Shown here in pieces: positions 41,820-52,222 of a DNA stretch of 64,000 bases. Source of the DNA: Lucinisca nassula (lineage: Eukaryota; Mollusca; Bivalvia; Lucinida; Lucinidae); the NCBI GenBank assembly GCA_963580285.1, contig OY757026.1, positions 81,695,817 through 81,759,816 on the forward strand. Direction: 5' to 3'. Both the position numbers and the translations under genes were made by a program. Below the pieces are notes generated by a model that had not been told where the DNA came from, did not search any database, and saw only the letters and a list, made by a program, of their open reading frames with translations. Within the stretch, counting starts at the first letter, position 1. Every line of letters starts with the position of its first letter.

Positions 41820-42435
41820 CTAATCAGGAAGGGCATTCCAATCTCTAATGCTTCTGGGGAAGAACGACTCTTTATAAATGTCAGTTCTTGCAGTAAGGGT
41901 CTCAAACGCCAACGAATGGTGATTTCTAGTGTCTAGCTGGGGGAACAAGGTCATCTGTTGGAATGCTGGCAGCACCCTTTAGACCTTTGTATAAAAGGAT
42001 TAGCCTACTGTCTTTTCTCCTTTTCTTGAGAGACTCCCATTTCAATTTTCCAAGTATTCCAGTCATGCTCCCAGTTTCAAAGCAGTAAATGCCTGTTACA
42101 AATCTAGCAGCTCTGTTCTGAACTTTCTCAATTTCATCGTTAAGGACCACTCCACTAGGGTCCCAGATACAACTACCATATTCCAAGATTGGGGAACAAG
42201 ACTTTTATATGCTGCCTCTTTTACATCCTGAGGGCACTGATGAAGATTTCGCCTCAGGAAACCAAGCATTCTATTTGCCTTAGAACACATGTTGCTAATA
42301 TGAGTATTCCATCTCAAGTTGTGTGAGATTGTCACTCCAAGGTATTTAATGGAGTCCACATTCTTGAGGACCGTTCCCTCTAAGGTGTAAGAAGCCTCAA
42401 CTTTATTAGATCTCTTCCTAGTTATCTGCATAATA
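41820..42435 (-). pseudogene. LINE reverse transcriptase C-terminal part
   Basis: Residues IMQITRKRSNK, SIKYLGVTISHNLRWNTHI and NRMLGFLRRNL are the thumb region typical of Jockey/CR1 reverse transcriptases. A frameshift near 42188 leads to EYGSCIWDP and QNRAARFVTG. A further lesion near 41930 separates the last conserved block, ending FPRSIRDWNALPD. Not functional. Confidence 0.85.
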
Positions 42436-43538
42436 CAGTATAGCTCCAATATATCGCGGTAGTCGGGGTCCATAGCCCGAAAACCGCGATGAGGTCCGAG
42501 CGCGATATAAGTCGCGGTAGTTTGCCAAGATGCCAATACAAGTCGCTGTGATAGTTTGGTGAGATACCGTTATCACTCCACACTAATGGCTGTCAGTAAT
42601 GCTATCGGCCGTATTTCACCATTAAAGTAGGTTCAGAATTACTCAGTGACAGAACAAACAAAGGGGACTATGTCTACCAATTAACTTACATTCGAGAACA
42701 GCTGAAAATCTGCGCCTGAAAACGTGATTGCTAAAATGTCAAAACAGGACGCCATTTTGAATTTGCGGGTTCCCCTGGTTGTCTCTCACGTTGACGGCCA
42801 AGGGGCGCAACTACCATAAGCGCTAAAGCAATTCTAGTTGTTTCCCTTGGCTTGCCAGATCTCAGAAAAATTAAAAGTTGCGGTTGGAAAAAAATTATTT
42901 ACATCTACCACGGGCCGAAAAACTATACAACAACAAAACTATCATTTTATTGTGTTTTGATTTCGGGCAAGTGTAAAAAAATCGTCTACAACTGTCAGTA
43001 TTTTTGAGTCCTTAAATACGGTAAAACTAGACCAGTAAGTAAATCGCGATAATTGCTGCAATGTCAATTGAGAGACAAACCATCTGTGTATTTATTACGG
43101 TTAATTGTTAATCCCTGTCATATAATTGCCACCCTGCGGTGCGTGTCGATAAGGTGTGAAAATATGGTCAAGTTATGTCTCTAATTGGCGTTTATCCTCC
43201 TGTCATAAAATTTAATCCACAATCAATGTGACAATGATTTAATCGCTCCTCAGACAATTAGCTACATCTTACGGTAGATGTTTGCACAATAAAAACCGAC
43301 TTTTCTGCAATCTTGTGAATGGTTATGTTTTGGCGCCAAATAGCAGACGCTGGGCGGGAAAAGTCAAACGCTGTTGGCCCCTGGTTAAACCTGGTTTTAA
43401 ATAAATTTAACAACTTAAAACTCTATTTTTTTTTTATTTATGAATTTTTAAGGGGAAAAAAAACGGGATCCACGGCGCGGCCGCGATAGATTGGACATCG
43501 CGAATTATCGGAACGCAATGTAACGGAGCTATACTGTA
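42434..43538. mobile_element. Pogo/Tigger-like non-autonomous element inserted in the LINE
   Basis: Ends are TA-CAGTATAGCTCC and GGAGCTATACTG-TA, giving a 1101-bp element (42436-43536) with a TA duplication. Removing it with one TA restores the LINE reading K-C-N-I-M-Q-I-T without a gap, proving the boundaries. The subterminal region has ATATCGCGGTAGTC and CGCGATATAAGTCGCGGTAG, like pogo-group ends. No transposase is visible. It contains a segment also found at 51129-51594. Confidence 0.85.
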
Positions 43539-43859
43539 TTGCATTTAAATGGCTAAAATTTCATGCCCCATTTTCGGGCCCAACATCCTAATCTATCTAT
43601 GTCAGCCTGAAGTTTCAATGAGTCATCTGTATCTCTAATTTCCCGGGAACAAACACATTCATCTGCGAACAGTCTTATTTCTGAGTCAATGTCAGTGGAA
43701 ATATCATTGATGTACAGGGAGAACAAAAGTGGACCAAGAACGGTCCCTTGCGGGACTCCAGACAAAACTGGAGCCCACTCTGAAGATTCACCATTAACAA
43801 CAACCCGCTGTTTTCTGTAGCAAAGAAAGGAATCTATCCATTTGAGGGTCTTGGGCCCA
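43539..43859 (-). pseudogene. LINE reverse transcriptase palm part
   Basis: LKWIDSFLCYRKQRVVVNG, then SGVPQGTVLGPLLFSLYIND and IRLFADECV: the last is the FADD catalytic box with the second Asp read as Glu. KWGMKF is followed by a TAG at 43553-43555. Dead copy. Confidence 0.85.
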
Positions 43860-43972
43860 CAATCTATATTTTGAGCAGAAATAAGCAAAATATCACAATT
43901 TTTCATCTTTAAATTTTCATTTTTTGGGCAATAAAGGTGGCAATGTATTTGTATAAGCGTGTTTGCGTAATG
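43856..43972. mobile_element. Half FB-C MITE
   Basis: CACAATCTATATTTTGAGCAG to AGCGTGTTTGCGTAATG is the right half of the family. Confidence 0.6.
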
Positions 43973-44047
43973 GATTTTTATGGTAGTAAAATGACATCTT
44001 TATGCATAGCTTATAGGTTTATAACCACTCTGACAACTGTATCAGTG

Positions 44048-44205
44048 TTGACTCTTTGGCTCAGCGCTTAGAGCCATGAATTTCATCCAAGTGGCCCAGG
44101 TTCAAATCCCTTTCATAATGACATCTATGTCATGAGATGGGAGCTCGTCCAGGATCGGAATTTATTCTGCCAAAAGTGACTGATGACTTCTTCGAAGAGG
44201 GTGAG
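44048..44205 (+). repeat. Possible tRNA-like SINE
   Basis: TTGGCTCAGCGCTTAGAGCC and CCCAGGTTCAAATCCC resemble A and B boxes. There is no second copy in the window to confirm it. Confidence 0.35.
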
Positions 44206-44257
44206 TGTTATGGAACAAAACTTTTTCCTTCAATTATCTAGCTTTGTAGATTATGCA

Positions 44258-44470
44258 TTAACCCTTCTCTTGCTGAATAATCATTTTGGCCACACCTATC
44301 TCTGAATTTGAACCAATCAGATTACTTGATGTAATTTATTCCTACAAATTCATAAACTGAATGTCAAACAGTGTAGATCCTGATCAGATGGCTTCTTCAG
44401 AAGCCATCTGATCTGGATCTACACTGTTTGCAAAGATAGGGGTTATCGTGAACAGCAAGATAAGGGTTAA
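44258..44470. mobile_element. PB-A MITE copy 8
   Basis: TTAACCCTTCTCTTGCTG and CAGCAAGATAAGGGTTAA are the ends, with an intact heart. Confidence 0.85.
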
Positions 44471-44536
44471 AGATTTATAACCACTCTCTGCAACTGGGTC
44501 AGGTAGTCGACTCTTTCACTCAGTGAATACAGCATT

Positions 44537-44848
44537 ATTTGTTTGTTTGATTTGAGGTTTAACATCCACATCAACACTGTAAAGCCTCGAGGCCATTTTG
44601 GAGACACTGCTTCCAGTTTTGTGGGACTTTTACCCAACATTGAGATGAAATGACATCTCAAGCCCTGCCTCCCAATGAAACCAATAGGGTTTATAAGCAT
44701 GGACGGTCCGAAACTCGCACCGCTTTGCCTGGAAAGGCTTAGATCCTCTAAGGGGTTTACCAGTACTCATGTGCGGGTCAGTTTCAGCTCTGCGTGGAAG
44801 CATCATGCAGCCCATCTATTTCTTCAAGCCCCGATGTGCGGGGGCGAG
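44537..44848 (-). mobile_element. S1 SINE-like copy
   Basis: GATTTGAGGTTTAACATCC to CAAGCCCCGATGTGCGGGGGC is a near-complete reverse copy. Confidence 0.8.
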
Positions 44849-44890
44849 ATTTGCACCAGTCACACAAGTTTAAATCCCCCCTGGAGGCAG

Positions 44891-45227
44891 ACCGGCCCCG
44901 ATAGCTCAGTTGGTAAAGTGTCCGCTGCGGGGAACGGGAGGTCATGGGTTCGATCCCGGGCCGCCACATACGAAAGTCATTAAAAATGGTACTAGTTGCT
45001 CCTCGCTTGGCACTCAGATTTACAGGGTAGAGCTAGGACTGATCGACCCAGTGTAAGGATAATGTGACTGGGTGTGGTATCATAAAATGTGTCTGGGACA
45101 TGATACTTCAGTGAGGCAGCACTATAAAAGTGAGCATTGAGCTCCCTGTCGCAACCAGACACCGTCGTGATATGACTGAAAAATTGTTGAAAGCGGCGTT
45201 AAACCCGAATTCACACACACACACACA
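44891..45227 (+). mobile_element. S4 SINE: tRNA head, Meta-type 3' domain, 12-bp target duplication
   Basis: CCCTGGAGGCAG flanks it perfectly (44879-44890 and 45228-45239). The head is nearly a full tRNA: GGCCCCGATAGCTCAGTTGG (A box), GGGTTCGATCCCGGGCCGCC (B box). The body ends AAAGCGGCGTTAAACCCGAA with an AC-repeat tail, the conserved 3' domain of Meta-SINEs described from bivalves. It would be transcribed by Pol III and mobilised by a LINE. Confidence 0.88.
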
Positions 45228-45265
45228 CCCTGGAGGCAGCTTCCTATGCTTTACTTTATTGTCAA

Positions 45266-45494
45266 CACTTACTTATCTTGCTGAATATACAGTTTAGCCA
45301 CACCCATCTCTGACTTTGAACCAAACAGATTACTTGATGTAATTTATTCCTACAAATTCATAAACTGAATGGCAAACAGTGTAGATCCTGATCAGATGGC
45401 TTCTTCAGAAGCCATCTGATGAAGAAGCCATCTGATCTGGATCTACACTGTTTGCAAAGATAGGGGATGTCTAGAACAGCGGGATAAGAGTTAA
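45266..45494. mobile_element. PB-A MITE copy 9
   Basis: CTTATCTTGCTGAATATACAG and GGATAAGAGTTAA are the ends. The heart has a local 16-bp duplication (GAAGCCATCTGATGAAGAAG). Confidence 0.75.
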
Positions 45495-45544
45495 GGCTTT
45501 CATATTGTAAGAAATAACATTTTCTTTTTTTTTTGCTTCTGGCT

Positions 45545-45790
45545 TTTATATATATAATGATCAAGTTTGAGGATGATTGGACCAAACCTGTGGCCTCTAG
45601 AGTGTTTAACAAGTGTTTTCTATGATTTGACCTACTGACCTATTTTTTTGGCTGACATGACCCATAATCGAACTTGACCAAGATATTGTCAGGATGATCA
45701 TTCTGAGCAAGTTTGAGGATGATTGGACCAAAACTGTGGCCTCTAGAGTGCTAACAAGGTTTTTCTGTGGTTTGACCTTAGTCACCTACA
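45545..45790. repeat. Two-unit tandem-core remnant (H6), period about 150 bp
   Basis: AAGTTTGAGGATGATTGGAC recurs near 45564 and 45713. It abuts the receptor exon at 45830 within about 40 bp. Confidence 0.65.
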
Positions 45791-45829
45791 TATAACTTTC
45801 CGGATTACTGTCATAAGAAGCCAACTAAC

Positions 45830-45988
45830 CTTGGCACTGCTGTCGGCCGACTGGGGTGTTGTCGGCTGTGGCTGAAGATATTCATCTGCTTCTACGACCT
45901 CTTCTGGGCCCTCTGCTGCCACGCTCAAGTGTCGTGCAAGATCATCCTTATCGTATGAGTAACTTGGTAACCGCATAAGCTTGTCACC
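45830..45988 (-). CDS. EGFR/ErbB-like receptor, exon just after the kinase domain
   Basis: The 159-bp, 53-codon exon has acceptor TTTACTTCCAG and donor AAG|GTTAGT, phase 0 on both sides. It encodes GDKLMRLPSYSYDKDDLAR...EEVVEADEYLQPQ. Vertebrate EGFR has GDERMHLPSP...VVDADEYLIPQ at the equivalent place, and the exon starts at the same Gly. The match in sequence, spacing and exon start makes the family assignment strong. The Tyr in EADEYLQP is a likely phosphorylation site. The receptor binds EGF/neuregulin-type ligands at the cell surface. Extracellular, membrane and kinase exons lie outside what I could find here. Confidence 0.88.
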
Positions 45989-46861
45989 CTGGAAGTAAAA
46001 CAAAACAATTTGTTCATCTACCTTCAAATACATGTACATTTCCCATGATTATTTTCATATTCATATGCCTGGAATCTTCTGTAATTTATTGCAGAAAAAA
46101 CATCACAAATTCCTGTTTGGGTCTAAAGCAGAAACAGTGTTACCATAATGGTCCTAAGTATTGAGACAGATAGGCCTAAATAAACAGTGCAGACCGGGAT
46201 CAGACTGCTCCAGAAGTAAGGCTGACACGATTTATAGTATAATAGATCGATAAATTCCACAAAAATGATTATCATATCTGATTTGCTTTTAATCGATTAC
46301 TTGATAGGTACACTTTACTACCCAAAGTTATGCCTAAAATAGCTGGGTGAGTGGCAAACAGTGCAGACCCTGATGAGACGCCGCATACTGCGGCGTCTCA
46401 TCTGGGTCTTCACTGTTTGCTCAGGCCTGTCTGTTCATATATACATATGGTAAAGTGGAACATATGGTAAGAATCATGCTCAGATAGAAAGCCAGACAGG
46501 TAAAATTATGACAAAAACCTTAGCGATTACTAATCGATTATCGATCGCAATGACAGGACTGATACATGTATCTTTTCAGCTCCGATTAGCCAGCGCTATC
46601 CAGACGTCTGTTTCATTAGCAGTCTGATCAGGATCTACACTGGTTTCTATTCCTGTCTGCACCTTTTGGACTCCTTACTGGATCGTGAAATAAATTTTTA
46701 TTAAAATTTTAGGAAAATTATAACAAGTCCTGAAGGTGTCCAAATTTTTAGTGTTTTTATGACAGATAGGCCTATGCAAACAGTTCAGACTGCAGTCTGA
46801 TCTGGGTCTGAACTGTCTGCTTAGGCCTATCTTTAAACCATGCTATTGTTACCTACAGTAT
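45989..46861. other. Upstream receptor intron, MITE fragments
   Basis: It contains partial GC-F copies (near 46150-46215, 46590-46745 and 46765-46840) and a PB-B-type heart at about 46350-46422 (GACGCCGCATACTGCGGCGTC). No kinase exon was recognised. Confidence 0.5.
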
Positions 46862-48701
46862 TGTACAAACCTGTAAATCCCACTTTTTATTGAGAAAACT
46901 TGGGATCTGGGGTCTACAGGGGTATACATTATTTTTCTTATTTCTGCTCCAACACATAGGTTGTGGGTTCTTGTTAGAACCGCCTCAATGAGGCGGTTCT
47001 AACAAGAACCCACAACCTATGTTTGGGTTATGAATAAGAAAAATACCCCAAATTTTCACCAGGAGAAAAACTAGAGCTGTCAGAGGATCTGACTATAGCC
47101 CCGCTTCAGCGCTGTCAGAGAAGAAAGTTATTTAAGCTGCAGAGAAAACAGTTATGAACAAGAAATAACTTGAAAATTTTACATTATCTGGAAAAACTCT
47201 TAAGAGTTGTGAGCCCTTGTCCCTCATTTCAATGAGCATGATACATTACCAGAATGTCCATGTTTATACTAAATTTCATCTTCCATTTTTCAATGTTCAA
47301 AGGGTAATAACTCCTAAAGTAGGCAAATCAGAGTCAGGGTTCCTGCGCTCTGCACATTGTCTCATGGTGCTTTACACTTGTGTGAAGTGTCATGAAAATA
47401 TCTCAAATGGTTTGTGAGTTATGGAGCCGACACAGTCAAAATTGCCTTTTTAAATGTTCAAAGGGCAATAGCTCCTAAAGTAGGCAAACCAGAGTTATGG
47501 TTCCTGCACTCTGCACATCATCTCAAGGTGCTTTTCATTTATTTGAAGTTTCATGAAAATATCAGAAACGGTTATGGAGCGGACATAGTTAAAATTGCCA
47601 TTTTTTAATATTCAAAAGCCTATAACTGAAAAAGTAGACAATCCAGAGTTTGGGTTCCTGCGCTCTGCACACGTAATATGGTGCTTTACATTTGTGTGAA
47701 GTTTCATAAAATTATCTCAAACGGTTTTTGAGTTATCGAGCAAAGACGGCTAAAATTGATATTTTTCAATATTCAAAGGGAAATAACTCAAAAATTAGGC
47801 AATCCAGAGTTATGGTTCCTGCACTCTGCACACCATCTCATGGTGTTTAATGTTTGTGTGAAGTTTCATGAAAATATGTGAATGGGTTTTAAAGTTATGG
47901 AGCGGACACGAAAATTGTTAACAGACACAGACAGACACACAGACAGACACACAGAAAATACGAAAACCAGAGTTATGGTTCTTGCGCTCTGCACATTGTC
48001 TCATAGTGCTTAACATTTGTGTGAAGTTTCATGAAATTATCTCAAACGGTTTTCGAGTTATGAAGCGGACAGTGTTAAAATTGCCATTTTTCAATGTTCA
48101 AAGGGCAATAACTCCAAAAATAAGCAATGCAGAGTTATGGTTCCTGCGCTCTGCACATCGTCTCATAGTGCTTAACATTTGTGTGAAGTTTCCTAAAAAT
48201 ATCTCAAACGGTTTTCGAGTTATGAAGCGGACACAATTAAAATTGCCATTTTTCAATGTTCAAAGGGCAATAACTCCAAAAGTAGGCAATCCACAGTTAT
48301 AATTCCTTCGCTCTGCACATTGTCTTATGGTGTTTAACATTTGTGTGAAGTTTCATGAAAATATGTTAAGCAGATACAAAGTTATGGAGCCAACACAAAT
48401 TAACGGAATCACGGAATTACGGAAAATGTTCAAAGGGCAATAACTCCAAAAGTAGGCAATCCACAGTTATAATTCCTTCGCTCTGCACATTGTCTTATGG
48501 TGTTTAACATTTGTGTGAAGTTTCATGAAAATATGTTAAGCAGATACAAAGTTATGGAGCCAACACAAATTAACGGAATCACGGAATGACAGAAGGACAT
48601 GGCAAATCCAATATAGCCCCGCTTTTTCAAAGCGGGGCTATAATGACCGTTTTGAAGAAATGAAAGAGTGCCCTTTGTCACATGGATGCGTGATCGTGAT
48701 G
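46862..48701. mobile_element. FB-D MITE split by a tandem-core element
   Basis: The heart GAACCGCCTCAATGAGGCGGTTC and left parts are at 46862-47071. The right arm (TTTTGAAGAAATGAAAGAGTG, CACATGGATGCGTGATCGTG) resumes at 48642. Confidence 0.7.
47072..48641 (+). mobile_element. Helentron-like tandem-core element H7, nested in FB-D
   Basis: The core of about 135-180 bp repeats CAAAGGGCAATAACTCC, GGTTCCTGC-CTCTGCACA and TGTGAAGTTTCATGAAAAT. CTATAGCCCCGCTTCAGCG near the 5' end is repeated as the left arm of the 3' hairpin TATAGCCCCGCTTTTTCAAAGCGGGGCTATA. An internal ACAGACAGACACACAG run marks an earlier terminus. No target duplication is seen against the FB-D host. Confidence 0.75.
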
Positions 48702-48725
48702 TAAGATTTGTCACAGATAACTGAT

Positions 48726-48873
48726 TTTGATTTGATTTGATTTGAGGTGCAACGTCCATGTCAACACTATTTAGGTCATTTTGGAGACATATTGCTTCCA
48801 ATTTTGTGGGACTTTTATCCGACATAAAGATGAAATGACATCTCAAGCCCTGCTCCAATGAAACCAATAGGGT
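48726..48873 (-). mobile_element. S1 SINE-like copy, 5'-truncated
   Basis: GATTTGAGGTGCAACGTCC to GAAACCAATAGGGTG is the 3' half of S1 in reverse. Confidence 0.7.
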
Positions 48874-49094
48874 GTCCAACACCCACCACTTTGCACTATT
48901 TGGACTCCTTGGTGTATGGTATAACAAATTTGTCAAAATTTTAGGAAAATTATAGCAAGACCTCAAGGTGTACAAATTTTTAGGATTTCTACGGGTAATG
49001 TGGAAATAAAATGATCTTCCTAAAGTTCACAGTTATTTCTAACAGAATGTCACTCAAAAATATCCACTGACCCCTAAAATTTGAAGTCATGTCG

Positions 49095-49317
49095 CCATTA
49101 CCAAAAACACCTATACAAATATATTCATATAGTAAATTTTATCACCGAAACAATGAAAATTTTAAAATGAAAAATTGTGATATTCTTCCTATTTCTGCTC
49201 CAAATATATAATGTGGGTACACATTATAACTGCCTCATCTAGTACCCACAGTCTATTTTTTAGAGCAGAAATAAGAAAAATAATGTTTACCCCTGATAAC
49301 CCCAGTTTTACTATATA
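49095..49317. mobile_element. FB-C MITE, left part (split by H8; rest at 50563-50610)
   Basis: CCATTACCAAAAACACCTAT to CCCCAGTTTTACTATATAA. The right part resumes with GGCTTCAAAGGGGTCAGAAT and ends AGGCAAGTTTTCGTGATG. Confidence 0.7.
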
Positions 49318-50562
49318 ACAAGATGTGTTTGTGAAACACCGATGCCCCCGGACAGCGCCTGTGCAATATGAAAGCCCCATCACTAAATTATGTCATGGTT
49401 GAGGCCACAAGGTCACGAGGTAAAAAATTATGGTACCACTGGAAAGGTCTTGTGAGAAAGAATACACATGTGAAATATGAAAGCTCTATCACTTACCAAT
49501 CAAAAGTTATGGACTATATTAAAGTTTTTAAAAAGTAGGTCAAACATCAAGGTCAAAGTCACAAGGTCAAAAATTATAGTACCACTAGAAAGGTCTTGTG
49601 ACAAGGAATGCACATGTGAAATATGAAAGCCCTACCATTTACCAATCAAAAGTTATGGCCAATGTTAAAGTTTTTAAAAAGTAGGTCAAACATCAAGGTC
49701 AAGGTCATGAGGTCAAAAATTATGGTACCATTAGAAAGGTCTTGTGACAAGGAATGCACATGTGAAATATGAAAGCTCTACCATTTACCAATCAAACGTT
49801 ACGGCCAATGTTAAAGTTTTTAAAAAGTAGGTCAAATGCCAAGGTCAAGGTCATGAGGTCAAAAATTATAGTACCAATAGAAAGGTCTTGTGACAAGGAA
49901 TGCACATGTGAAATATGAAAGCTCTACCATTTACCAATCAAACGTTACGGCCAATGTTAAAGTTTTTAAAAAGTAGGTCAAATGCCAAGGTCAAGGTCAT
50001 GAGGTCAAAAATTATAGTACCAATAGAAAGGTCTTGTGACAAGGAATGCACATGTGAAATATGAAAGCTCTATCACTTACCAATCAAAAGTTATGGCCAA
50101 TGTTAAAGTTTTTAAAAAAGTAGGTCATATGCCAAGGTCAAGGTCATGAGGTCAAAAATTATAGTACCAATAGAAAGGTCTTGTGACAAGGAATGCACAT
50201 GTGAAATATGAAAGCTCTATCACTTACCAATCAAAAGTTATGGCCAATGTTAAAGTTTTTAAAAATGAGGCCAAAAGTAGGTCAAATCTCAAGGTGAAGG
50301 TCACGAGGTCAAAATTTATGGTACCTCTTGAAAGGTCTTGTGACAAGGAATGCACATGTGAAGTATGAAAGCTGTATCACTTACCATTCAAAAGTTATGC
50401 CCAATGTTAAAGTTTTTGCAGACGGAGAAACGGACAAACGGACAAACAGACAAACGGACAAACAGACAAACAGACAAACGGACAAACAGACAAACGGACA
50501 AACAGACGGACAGACCAAAAACTATATGCCCCCCAGAATCTTAGATTCCGGGGGCATAATAA
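49318..50562 (+). mobile_element. Helentron-like tandem-core element H8, about 146-bp monomer
   Basis: The 5' end is CAAGATGTGTTTGTGAAACAC with GATGCCCCCGGACAG close by. ACAAGGAATGCACATGTGAA recurs at 49601, 49747, 49892 and 50038. The 3' side has a GGACAAACAGACAAAC run, then TATGCCCCCCAGAATCTTAG and CCGGGGGCATAAT as a hairpin. The 5' ATGCCCCCGG equals the hairpin arm. It interrupts an FB-C MITE with no target duplication. Confidence 0.82.
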
Positions 50563-51128
50563 AAATGGGCTTCAAAGGGGTCAGAATTATATAGGCAAGT
50601 TTTCGTGATGTGTTGGGGTGGGACACCAGTGATTTTTTTACCAATTTTCAACTATGCGTCCTGGGACTCGCTCAACCAAAAAATTGTGCGTCCCAAATCT
50701 GAAAGTATGAGTCCCAATATTTGGAGGGAAAAAAAGGAAGTACAAAAAAGATCGGTTCAGTGTAAAATGCCATTATTCATACTTAAAAATAATGCGGTCT
50801 AGTATCTATTATTTGCAATGAACAGAATCAATCATCAACTTGTGTTGTTTACTAGCCCAAAGAAATCCTGCTAAAGTGTACGTTTTTTAGTCTATTTTCC
50901 GTGATGTTTTCTACATTCGTTTTCGATAAATGCGCACCGCAACATGTGCGTGAAATTTACTTCATGCACAATGGAGATAATATTCCGAACCGTTATCGAC
51001 AAACGTTTCCTCCCCTGATTGGGACACCAGCTATCTAGGTTCAGGGGCTGACAAATCCATTGCCCAGCCGCCCGGTACAAGTCCGAAATCGCGCCGGGCA
51101 GGTGCTCTTTGACCTTAGGACGCCCGGT

Positions 51129-51594
51129 CGGGCAAGTGCAAAAAAATCGTCTACAGCTGTCAATCTTTTGAGTCCTTTAATACAGTAAAACTAGAGTAAG
51201 TTAATCACAATGATTGTGCTGCACTGTCCTGCTTTGTCGACAATTCAGAGACAAACCGTCTGTGTATGTATAACAGTTCAATTATGACACTATTGTTAAT
51301 CCCTGTCATATAATTGCCAAGTAAATATGATTGCCCTGCGGTGCGTGTCTTTCATTTCTGGCGATAAGCCAACTTGAACTAGGTGTGAAAATATGGTCAT
51401 GTCTCTAATTTGCGTTTATTCCCCAATCATAAAATTTAATCCACAATCAATGTGAAAATGATTTACTCGCACTTCAGACAACTAGCTACATCTAACAGTA
51501 GATGTATGCATTATAAAAACGAATCGTGAATGATTATGTTTTGGCGCCAAATAGCAGACGCTCGGCTTGGCGGGAAAAGTCGAACGCTGTTGTT
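51129..51594. repeat. Segment shared with the pogo-like element (42964-43374)
   Basis: Blocks CGGGCAAGTG-AAAAAAATCG, GAGACAAACC-TCTGTGTAT, AATCCCTGTCATATAATTGC and TTTTGGCGCCAAATAGCAG occur in the same order in both. It includes two E2F-like sites, TTTTGGCGCCAAA and GGCGGGAAAAGT. Confidence 0.8.
51538..51575. promoter_or_regulatory. Paired E2F-like motifs in a repeat
   Basis: TTTTGGCGCCAAA followed about 20 bp later by GGCGGGAAAA matches E2F/DP consensus forms. The same pair is at about 43329-43362. Function is inferred from sequence only. Confidence 0.45.
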
Positions 51595-52222
51595 GGAGCT
51601 GCTGGAGATAATTCGGGGGCTGTGCAAAGCGCCTATTTCTATCCACCTCCATTCACAACCGTTTAGCTATTGAGAAAATATTTTTACCGGTTCCAAACAA
51701 TTTTTAAGAACGGGATACAGCCCATTAAAATAAAACTATTGCATTAAACACTTGCGGGGTTGCTGGCATCGAATGACGTCATTTGACACATTTACCGATC
51801 ACATGCAGAAAAATGGTAGAGTTGGTTTGTGGGCGGCGATTTGGACGGCGGAAAACTTTGATGTTCGCATGGAACTTGCTTGTGTGAAAGTTTGGGCTCA
51901 TTTTGGATGGAGGGGATTTTCGTCTTGTGGTTGGATCATTAAATTGTACCTGTTTCGATTTTTCGGTGACTCGTTGGGCAGTTGAAGGTTCGGTAAAAGT
52001 GCGGTATTTTATCACTTCGCCGATATTTACAGCAGTGAAAACGAAAGTTGGATTTTTTGCCCATGAAATATTTGCGTCCGACGGACGCACATACTTTATG
52101 ATCGTGCGTCCTCAGTCCTATTTGTGCGTCCTGGACGCAGGACGCAGGGGTAAAAAAATCACTGGGACACATTTTAGCATTTCTCTCCGATTTTCCTATA
52201 TTTTATAGTGGAAACTTAAATA

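Larger units (their letters stand above)
41676..43855 (-). mobile_element. CR1/Jockey-like LINE, 5'-truncated, split by a pogo-like insertion
   Basis: The minus strand encodes the C-terminal half of a non-LTR reverse transcriptase and ends in an ATTCTG-repeat tail, a CR1/L2-type 3' end. The 5' limit is a junction with a half FB-C MITE. Domain evidence is given in the pseudogene entries. Confidence 0.8.
50621..52170. mobile_element. DNA element with CAGTGATTTTTTTACC ends and a GGACAC duplication
   Basis: CAGTGATTTTTTTACC (50627-50642) is perfectly inverted at 52149-52164, and GGACAC stands directly outside both ends. GTGCGTCC-type motifs cluster in both subterminal regions. A six-base duplication is unusual for hAT (8 bp). 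The superfamily is unclear. No transposase frame was seen. Possible nested material begins near CAGGGGCTGACAAATCC (about 51041). Confidence 0.75.

Noticed and set aside
41676..43855. Reverse transcriptase as part of the receptor gene or a domesticated gene
   Set aside because: It has stops, frameshifts, a changed catalytic box and a nested insertion, so it is a dead LINE lying in an intron on the same strand.
44891..44970. A genuine tRNA gene
   Set aside because: The tRNA-like head continues into a SINE body and AC tail, and the whole is flanked by a perfect 12-bp target duplication.
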